Assembly (NCBI RefSeq): GCF_002127325.2
Contig: NC_035437.2
Coordinates: forward strand, 170,429,498-170,493,497
From: Helianthus annuus
Taxonomy: Eukaryota > Streptophyta > Magnoliopsida > Asterales > Asteraceae
Direction: 5' to 3'
Length of the DNA: 64,000 nucleotides
The notes under the pieces are model-generated. The model was not told the DNA's origin and ran no database searches. It was given only the letters and a program-made list of their open reading frames with translations. Position 1 is the first letter of the stretch, and each line of letters opens with the position of its first letter. The translations under genes and the position numbers were made by a program. This document shows, piece by piece, positions 56,591-64,000 of this stretch.

Positions 56591-57808
56591 ATGAGTGGAA
56601 GAGGACACGGACGTGGTAGCATCAACATGACTCAGGCCGAGTTAACAAATCTGATAAACACACGTGTGGCTGAGGCTCTGGCAGCCTACCAAGCTGCGCA
56701 CCCAAACAACCAGCCTGCCTGTACGTTCAAGAAGTTTATGGATTGTAAGCCACAGACCTTCAGTGGGACGGAAGGGGCTGTGGGACTGTTGAGGTGGTTC
56801 GAGAAAGCTGAGTCAGTGTTCGCTATGTGCAACTGCCCCGTGGGGGACCGTGTGAAATATGCTACAGGCACTTTGGAGGATGGTGCCTTAACCTGGTGGA
56901 ATGCCCAGGTTCAGCTGCTGGGTATTGATGCAGCAAACGCTACTACTTGGGACGACTTCAAGGAATTAATGAGGGAGGAATACTGTCCTCGTGATGAGAT
57001 ACAGAAGCTAGAGAACGAGTATTACGATCTGAAACTGGTGGGATCTGAGGTTGAGGCATATGTGAAGCGGTCATATGAGTTGGCTGACTTGTGTCCGAAT
57101 TTGTCTCGACCTATGTCACGAAGGATCGAGTTATTCATCAAGGGGTTACCTCCACGAGTGAAGGGTTTGGTTACCGCTGCAAACCTCAATAACTTGACCC
57201 AGATTGTCCGGTTGACTCACAAGATTATTGATCAGGAGGTGGAAAGCAACTCACTGCCACCGCGTGTTTCTAAAGCTACTACTGCCGCCACTACAGCCAC
57301 TACTCCTGTCACTGATGGCAAACGCAAGTGGGGTGATATGGACAAGGCGTCCAACTCGGTTCAGCCCCAAAAGAAGACAGATACTGGCAGTACTCGCAGC
57401 TTTAGCCAATCATCCTCAGTGAATCAAAATCAGAGACCTTATGTGGGAAAGAAGCCTCAGTGTAGCAAATGTGGGTTTCATCATTATGGGCAGTGTGATC
57501 GAGTTTGTCGCAGGTGCGACAAGGTAGGCCATGAGGCCAAGGATTGTAGGGCTCCTCAGCCAAAGCAGCAGCAGCAGCAGACTCAGCCGAATCAGAGACA
57601 GCAAGGGCAACAGTCTCAACAGAACCAGGGAAATCAAAAGGGGTGCTTTCAGTGTGGTGATGAGGGTCATTTTAAGAGGGATTGCCCTCAGCTTAATCAG
57701 AATGCTGGCAACAACAACAATACTGGGAGCGGCAACAATGGGAACAATGGTGGGAACGGAGCACGTGGAAGAGTATTTACTATTGGCGCTGGGGAAGACT
57801 CGCAATGA
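56591..57808 (+). CDS. Gag, unit 2 (405 aa, intact)
   Basis: Same protein as the gag at 50722. I see one silent change (GGA to GGC in the glycine codon of TDGKRKW, near 57320). Domains as in unit 1. Two adjacent intact copies under two LTR promoters could raise Gag dosage, which is speculation. Confidence 0.93.
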   Translation: MSGRGHGRGSINMTQAELTNLINTRVAEALAAYQAAHPNNQPACTFKKFMDCKPQTFSGTEGAVGLLRWFEKAESVFAMCNCPVGDRVKYATGTLEDGALTWWNAQVQLLGIDAANATTWDDFKELMREEYCPRDEIQKLENEYYDLKLVGSEVEAYVKRSYELADLCPNLSRPMSRRIELFIKGLPPRVKGLVTAANLNNLTQIVRLTHKIIDQEVESNSLPPRVSKATTAATTATTPVTDGKRKWGDMDKASNSVQPQKKTDTGSTRSFSQSSSVNQNQRPYVGKKPQCSKCGFHHYGQCDRVCRRCDKVGHEAKDCRAPQPKQQQQQTQPNQRQQGQQSQQNQGNQKGCFQCGDEGHFKRDCPQLNQNAGNNNNTGSGNNGNNGGNGARGRVFTIGAGEDSQ

Positions 57809-59184
57809 TGGCAATGTTGAGACCGGTACGTCTTCTTTGAATGATCTTTTTCTGCTTCTGTTTTATTTGACTCTTGTTTCGATTGGAGTTATGTGCCTTA
57901 GGGTTCAGTCGTTAGTTAGGACTGACTTCCACCTTTCTTGTAAATAAGCATGTAGTAGAACTAACTGATAGTAAATCGATAGAAGCTTCTCATGTTCTTT
58001 TTGGTTGTAAACTTGATCTCGTGGGTCAAGTGTTCGACATTGACCTACTTCCCAATACTCTTGTAAGTTTTGACATGGTCGTTGACATGGACTTGGTTAT
58101 CTATGTATCAAGCAGAAAATTCTCTGCAAAAAGAAAATCGTGCGTTCCCTCTCCCCAGTGGGGAATCCTTATCAGTTTAAGATCATCGTAGTGGTGCCGT
58201 TGTTGGCATTGTCACAGTCGTGAAAGCCCAGAAGTGTCTACGGAAGGGCTACTCTGCTATACTAGCTCTTGTCACCGATTCGCCACTTTAAGAAAGGAAG
58301 ATAGAGTATCTTCCAGTATTCGTGAATTTTCTGACGTATCTTCTGAAGAGTTACCTGGTTTACTTCCACATCGTTAGGTAGAATTCCAGAATTGACCTTA
58401 TGCCAATCCTGATTTCCTTCTGGGATACAGCAATCCCTTGGATTCGCTGGATACTATCACAGATTCATCACGGGATTTTCGAAGATTGCGTAGCCTTAAC
58501 CTCGTTAGCACTGCGGGGAGCGGTGAACTCTTGGGAACCAAATTAGGGGGACGTCTTCTCAGCTTTCTCAGCTTAGGGAAGTGGGGTAGGCGAAGCACAT
58601 GGGCCTCGATATCCTATTCACCTGAGTTTTGATAGGATGCATTGAAACCTGAAGACCAAATGTGGGTGACCGGGCCTGAAGGCCCAGATAGCCACGCATG
58701 GGAACGAAGTTTGACATGTGGGAAAGTCAAGGTAGGATTTTAGCAACCAGAAACACATATATGGAAATGAGAACCTAGTCACAGATCCAGGATTTGTACT
58801 TGAACCCCTTGGGAAGCTGTTAAGCTTAAGAAATAGTGGAAATTTGCGGTGGGAGAACGCAAAGATCAGGTGAAGCTCTGTTATCCCCGATTGTTCAACG
58901 GTGGGACCAACTTTCGATATCCTTGGCGAATTTCGGGACGAAATTCCCTTTCAAGTTGGGGATGATGTGGCACCCAACTGACCTAGCAATCCTGTTTTTA
59001 CAATTTGGTTTACGTAGTGCCTGTGCAGTACTTGGATGTTTAGTGATTGCGTGTAATGCTTGATTTTTATTTGTGATTATTATTTGCGTAGTATTACATA
59101 TAGTTTAATTAGAGTTTTCATCACTTCATTCCTCTGTGCTTACTTGCCAATTTCGGGACGAAATTTCCTTCAAGTTGGGGATGA
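57809..59184 (+). pseudogene. Remnants of pol, unit 2
   Basis: Same deletions, stops and duplicated tail motif as in unit 1, so pol decay came before the tandem duplication. Confidence 0.85.
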
Positions 59185-61935
59185 TGTGACAACCCGAACC
59201 TTTGAGGTTTGTAACATTTTATCTTACGATCTTAATCCCTTGCCATTCAATCTTAATTTCTCTAAATTAAGGTGCTTGACAACTCGAACGATTAACCCAG
59301 TGACAATTATCCGCGTAAACCCTTATATTTATGCCTTCTATGCTGACCCAATTGTGCCAGGTCCGACTAATAAATTATGTGGACTGTAATTATTCCAAAT
59401 AGAAATCGGCCCATTAGTGTCCTCATACTCATGCCCCATTCGGTTATTACTAGTATATTACAAGGTTGCAAGGGTTGGATGTGATCAAAGAAATAATAAC
59501 AATCTGTTAGTAAATTTTATATAAATAACATATACTTAGAATTATTAACAATCGGTTAGTAAAATCTTGTCTCCCCTTGTTATTACATCCGGTGGCCCAG
59601 TCCGATTATTAGTCAATATTGAGGTGGGCTTAGGCCCAGTTCGATTATTAGTAAAACAAACCGCCCCAAATCCCTATCAATATGTATACGTAACACATTA
59701 GGATGGCTTTACCATAAAACAAACCCTACCCCTCCTCTTCATTGATACGCATCAGACGTAGGAGACCCCCCCCCCCTTTCGGCAGAAGACAAGATCTTCC
59801 AATCTCAGAGCATCATCCCATCCATTCGATCGTTGTGGTTAGTAATTTCATGTGTCCGCTAACTGTTAATTGCTAATTGGTAATTGTATGTTGTGTATAA
59901 TCTTGATCGACAAAGTTGTTTGTATATTTTATAAACGTGCTAGATATGACAGTATGTTGTGTATGATAAGTGATGCTTAGGATCCATGCTAGAATTATAT
60001 AAATGAATTAGGATAGATCATAACACTAGTTAATGGATTTAATCTTTACAGTGATAATAAGAATAATGATATGATAGACAATTATTGTTATCAATCAACC
60101 AAGAAGTTACTGCCGATGATTAAAATATTATAGCTATTAAGTGATTATGTAGGTCCAATTAGCATAAGCTGAGATGTCACGAAATTGTTGGGCCGAACAA
60201 AGGTCCAATGGGGCGGCTGGGTTAACTTAAGTGGAACAACATGAACTTATTATCAAATCTTAGCACTGTTCGATGTTGATGATGTTAATTGTGCATAAAG
60301 TCATTAGTCAATGCCTAGTTAGCGGCCCAATAAGGTAAGCCAATTAAAAAAACGGTCCAATGGTTTGACCAAATAGTGGAGGATCTTAATAGATGGCAGC
60401 CAGGTGAATTTTGGTAGTTTCGATATATGACCATGTGCAAATAACATGCATATTGTATGATTGTAAATTACATGCACTCTGCTATTTGAATTTATGCATA
60501 CTTGTGAATCGATATATAACCTTAATATAAAACATCGGATTGAATGATCGCATGTACTTTGCTATTTGAATTTATGTTTGCAAAAGTATTAATGCTGCAA
60601 CAAGTTAAATTATGTGGGCCGCACATGGTTCAGGTGGATTGGGCCGGGTAGCGTGTATTGGGCTGTACGAGGGTAAGGGTCTACGGCTATAAGGGGTGTT
60701 GTTGGATTAGATGTAGCGTACTTGTTCAGGTTATAGAGAGTGGTCAAAGGTGGGCCGAATAATTAGTAACAATCAACATAAATATGTTGGGCTGGTTAAA
60801 CAGTGAATTAGCGATGGGCTGGGTGGTTTGGGATTGAGTTTAATGTTGGGCCGGTTGATATAATATGGTTAATTTAGTTCACTGATCTTATGTTAAATAT
60901 TAGTTAATTGGGTTTAGTGTATTGATTTGGGCCGCCTATTACTATGATGAATGTATGAAGGTATGTGAGATATGAACACTTGACTTCGTGCGAATTAGTA
61001 GACCATTTTGTGATATGATTGGCTACTGTGACTCGCATGATAATACGTGAAATACATGTGTGCTACTTGTGTCATACGAGTAAGAAACTATGTGACTCGA
61101 GTCTATGTGAAACTAATTGGCTTTGACAACCATGCTAGGACTTGATTGATTAACTTGAATACGTGAATAAACACACCGAGCAAACCAAAGGTGAGTTCAT
61201 TGCTCTTTTCTCAAGCATGGATCCCAGGGAAGGGATAACGGGTAACGTTCCGAGGGGGAATGCATGTGTAACGGGATGTTGGTTATCATACTCAGTTTTC
61301 TATCATTGTAAGACCACTACATCTACCGGGTCGTTGCTTGTAGGGCAACGGGGGTTATTAGTTGATAGCGCTATTAGGTTTGGCACCCTCACGACGTTCG
61401 AGGAGAACGGGCGTGAACTAATTACCTTAAAACATGACCAATGCTTTGATAGAGGCATTGGGGTTGGCAATCACATATCATATGGCCATTCGGTAATCGA
61501 GTAATAACAACATCGTAATCAACTATCATAACAACAAACAACGTATCGTCTTGTAAACTGTTTTACTCACATGATTGGTAACACAACTTGGTAAACAAAC
61601 ACAAACCTTGAACTCACCAGCGTAGTCTGACACACTTGTTTACATGCTTGTAGGTAATTATTGAAGGAACTTGGGAGCTTGCCGTCTGATGCTGCTGGAG
61701 TGGTTATGGTCATTATAAACAGTTATTTCGATTTGGTTTTGATACATTTACACACTCATACATTTATGCTTCCGCTTAATACTTTGGTTTTGGTTTAACT
61801 TTTCAAACGATACATTCCTTTCAATTGGGTATTTTAATACATTACGACTTGTGTTTGATATGATTGGTGGCTCTTTGTTGGATCGTTGCACCTCCAATAG
61901 GGACATACCCTAGGTGGTAATTTGGGGGTGTGACA
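59185..61935 (+). repeat. LTR 3 of the array
   Basis: 2,751 bp, C run of 11. Ends GGGGGTGTGACA directly before the AGTGC target copy. Confidence 0.92.
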
Positions 61936-61954
61936 AGTGCCCCTTACACCCTAA

Positions 61955-62106
61955 CAATATGTTTAACATATTATAGCAATGTTTTTAAGTATGAAATACA
62001 TTTGGGTATGTGACCGAGTATGAAATTGCTTATAGAAATAAGTAACAATTACACCTTTGTTATTGCTAGTCCGAGTATCGCCTTCACGCTTCCAAACATA
62101 CACTTA
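61955..62106. other. Short spacer
   Basis: Nothing recognised between the Harbinger right end and the hAT MITE. Confidence 0.4.
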
Positions 62107-62114
62107 GTAATCCT

Positions 62115-62249
62115 CAGTGGCGGATCGTAGTGGTAAAGAAATTGAAAAAACGTCAATTTTTTTCCAAAATTTACACTAATTTTACATTACCGCCGGAGCG
62201 CCAAGCGGTAGCGGACGTTGCCCCTTGTTAGTGCATAGGTCCGCCCCTG
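62115..62249. mobile_element. hAT MITE, 135 bp (TSD GTAATCCT)
   Basis: CAGTGGCGGATC at the left and GGTCCGCCCCTG at the right are inverted. GTAATCCT flanks both sides exactly (62107-62114 and 62250-62257). Confidence 0.92.
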
Positions 62250-62303
62250 GTAATCCTCACTTGCACAAACAACATACCTCTTGTATGATGTCACTGAGAC
62301 TGA

Positions 62304-62571
62304 GAGGCTGTTTGACAACTTCTGAATGGTTAATCTGCTGAACTAGTAAGAGGTCTGAACCATTAAGAACCAGTATAATGATTAACCGTTTAGAGGCAAA
62401 TGTCTGACCAGTTCAAATTAGATGTTTTAACCATTCAGACTCGGTATAATGCTTAACCATTCAGAGGCAAATGTCTGAACCATTCAGACATCTGCTCGCG
62501 AAACAAACAATCTGAATCAGTAAGAGGTCTGAACCATTAAGAGGCTGATTAAGAACTAAACAAACAACCCT
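62304..62571. mobile_element. hAT-like MITE with CTGAACCATT repeats
   Basis: Ends AGAGGCTGTTTGACAAC and (minus) AGGGTTGTTTGTTTAG are typical of hAT MITEs. Inside, CTGAACCATTAAGA / AACCATTCAGA motifs repeat on both strands. Flanks GAGACTGA and GAATCTAA match only 6 of 8. Confidence 0.6.
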
Positions 62572-62980
62572 GAATCTAAGTATTTGTGTTGGGAAAACCA
62601 GTAATAAAATCAACACGAGTTAATTAACCGAACTTAACCGAAATTCAGATCAATAACATCCGATTCCCGTTTGATATCACTGATTCTTTTCCCACGTTCA
62701 TTTAGTTCAAACCTGACTTGGTTAATTAACCGAATTTAACCAGAACCGTTCGATCCACATGCTTTGAAAAAAAAAATCTTGAAATAGTGTTGGTTTGTGT
62801 AGGGTGGGGTTGGGTTGCTGTTATAGATGGATCAAATTCACACGCAATTGTCCAATTCTCCACCATAACTACACTTTCATCAATGCACCAATATTCACTT
62901 CAATCTCCATATTACTGGTTACAAATTCCCCTTTTTCAGGCTTCTTTTTTCTTCATTTTCTTCAAATTTCTGCTTTAATT
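62572..62980. other. PPH upstream and leader region
   Basis: Promoter-side sequence with TTAATTAACCGAA repeated (about 62619 and 62721). The transcript start is not clear. A CT-rich leader appears from about 62850. Confidence 0.4.
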
Positions 62981-63012
62981 TCTTCACCAACTGCAATTCC
63001 TTCATCTTCAAG

Positions 63013-63218
63013 GTACCATAATATATGCTCTGTTATTATTCACTCTAGATCCACTGATTAACTGCTGTTATTAGCTACAAACACATATAAAGATCATATC
63101 TTTTGTACCTAATACTTCATAAATTAGCGTTTGGAATTAGATTTTCATTATCCCTGTATTATAACCTGTTTATTTTAGGAGTTTAACCTAATAAAAGGCT
63201 TAAACTTTATGGTTTCAG
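63013..63218 (+). other. Probable intron in the PPH 5' UTR
   Basis: Donor CAAG|GTACCA at 63013 and acceptor TGGTTTCAG|AAAC at 63218, AT-rich between, placed 12 bp before the ATG. Its presence explains the long gap between the CT-rich leader and the start codon. Confidence 0.55.
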
Positions 63219-63230
63219 AAACTTGTTGAT

Positions 63231-63926
63231 ATGGAAATCCTATCCAGTCATTCAGCTCCATGTTACCCGATCGTAAATTCGCGAAAATCGGTTTCCGATA
63301 GAAGAAAGCCTAAATTTGATCATGGTTATGTGAGATCAGAACTATGGCCTTTGAATAACCATAACCATAACCATAATCATAACTCATCTGGCTTTTATTT
63401 AAACGGTCATAACAGAACGTTTAAGTCAACGCCGATACGCGCTCTTAAGGCGGACGAGGGCGTTATCGATGCGAAGGAAGTTCTAGAAGACATGACGAAA
63501 AGACGGGGGTCGATACCGAAGGTCTTGATACCGGGATTACCTGATGATTCTAGAGGTGAAATTAGCGCTCCGATTAGTAGTGGTAGTTGGGAGTGGAAAC
63601 CGAAATTTAATATCCATTACGAACGATCGGGCTCGAAAAAGAACGGTGCGCCACAGGTTCTGTTTCTTCCGGGATTTGGCGTTGGATCGTTTCATTATGA
63701 AAAGCAGTTGAAGGATCTCGGTCAGGATTATGGGGTGTGGGCGATTGATTTTCTCGGTCAGGGTATGTCGTTGGCGCGTGAGGATCCTACACGACAGCAG
63801 CAACAGGACGGTGATCAAGGTGATGATCCGTTTTGGGGGTTCGGAGATGAGACCGAACCTTGGGCCGACAACCTTGTTTATTCTATCGACTTGTGGCAAG
63901 AACAAGTAGCCTATTTTATACAAGAG
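63231..63926 (+). CDS. PPH: PPH, pheophytinase, first coding exon (partial)
   Basis: Chloroplast alpha/beta hydrolase that removes phytol from pheophytin a in chlorophyll breakdown during senescence. The exon gives 232 residues. Residues 1-75 form a basic, Ser/Asn-rich transit-like region with an HN repeat (43-51). Residues 96-106 (KVLIPGLPDDS) and 119-130 (SWEWKPKFNIHY) are PPH-specific. Residues 144-160 (LFLPGFGVGSFHYEKQL) hold the oxyanion region, then AIDFLGQG at 171-178, FWGFGDETEPWAD at 201-213 and LWQEQVAYFIQE at the end. The donor GAG|GTTACA at 63927 matches the position where the next exon should bring the nucleophile-serine region. That catalytic part lies beyond the window, so activity cannot be judged. 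The open frame after 63926 is intron. Confidence 0.93.
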
Positions 63927-64000
63927 GTTACATTTATTTGCTTAATTTATATGATCATATACACATTCATACCAAAGAGTGAGTTTTTATAAAGTCTGAT
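63927..64000 (+). other. Start of PPH intron
   Basis: GTTACATTTATTTGC, AT-rich and diverging from any PPH protein sequence. The window ends inside it. Confidence 0.75.

Larger units (their letters stand above)
47446..61935 (+). mobile_element. Tandem gag-only LTR retrotransposon, LTR-int-LTR-int-LTR
   Basis: Three LTRs (47446-50195, 53316-56064, 59185-61935) and two 3,120-bp internal regions form one 14.5 kb array. AGTGC flanks the whole array (47441-47445 and 61936-61940), so it entered once and was multiplied in place, most simply by unequal exchange between LTRs. The LTRs begin TGTGACAACC and end GGGGGTGTGACA. They differ in length only in a C run (10, 9 and 11), plus about ten substitutions by eye. 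Each internal region has an intact gag and a ruined pol. The design matches non-autonomous gag-bearing elements (TR-GAG type). Confidence 0.92.
45599..61951 (+). mobile_element. PIF/Harbinger transposon, split by an LTR array
   Basis: Left end GGGTGAACGGGGCG after TAA (45596-45598). The right end, found beyond the LTR array, reads GGGTGTAAGGGGCA on the minus strand before TAA (61952-61954). TIRs match at about 11 of 14. Removing 47446-61935 and one AGTGC gives an element of about 1.9 kb. It carries a broken transposase. Confidence 0.8.

Noticed and set aside
53316..59184. Assembly duplication of one 5.87 kb unit
   Set aside because: LTRs differ by about ten substitutions and in C-run length, and the outer AGTGC duplication fits a real array; long reads would still be the proof.
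63537..63923. Minus-strand 128-codon frame over PPH
   Set aside because: Antisense shadow of the PPH exon.

Overview
The window looks like plant nuclear DNA: two recognisable chloroplast-targeted genes, a GT-AG intron in a 5' UTR, and most of the rest made of transposable elements. The dispersed repeats (the CACGGGGCCGTGCCCA LTR motif, the SINE, the hAT, Harbinger and Helitron ends) suggest Asteraceae to me; that is inference from memory, not a search.

Host genes are sparse. FAD4 (thylakoid phosphatidylglycerol desaturase) lies on the minus strand at 20.0-20.9 kb, a small N-myristoylation-type protein of the DUF4228/PADRE sort on the minus strand at 37.6-37.9 kb, and the first coding exon of PPH (pheophytinase) on the plus strand at 63.2 kb, cut by the window end. 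Both recognised enzymes are plastid proteins, but I see no sign of clustering or co-regulation.

Layout. 0-2.6 kb: a foldback/hAT-like element and a deleted Harbinger element holding a Myb-like fragment. 2.6-16.7 kb: a roughly 1.5 kb long-TIR element (TSD AATATCT) split by two later insertions. One is a 3.06 kb TIR element carrying about 1.5 kb of CGTAAAA/GGCGCG repeats. The other is a young 9.5 kb Ty3/gypsy Tekay-type retrotransposon (TSD TACAC). 17.0-18.6 kb: a probable solo LTR. 20-21 kb: FAD4. 22.2-26.8 kb: a 4.7 kb Helitron containing a 204 bp hairpin. 27-45 kb: a dense mix of MITEs, Helitrons, a deleted hAT, a SINE and the small DUF4228-like gene. 45.6-61.95 kb: a broken Harbinger transposon split by a 14.5 kb LTR-internal-LTR-internal-LTR array (TSD AGTGC). 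Its two internal regions keep an intact gag, but pol is reduced to fragments. 62-64 kb: two small hAT MITEs and the start of PPH.

The most interesting points are: (1) an 86-nt GT...AG segment interrupting gag of the Tekay element, whose removal would restore the frame; (2) the tandem gag-only array, probably dependent on a relative of the Tekay element; (3) the CpG-rich CGTAAAA/GGCGCG array; (4) a repeated tail motif just before the 3' LTR in both retroelements. Boundaries given with target-site duplications were read directly from the sequence. Family names are from knowledge, and dates or functions are inference.
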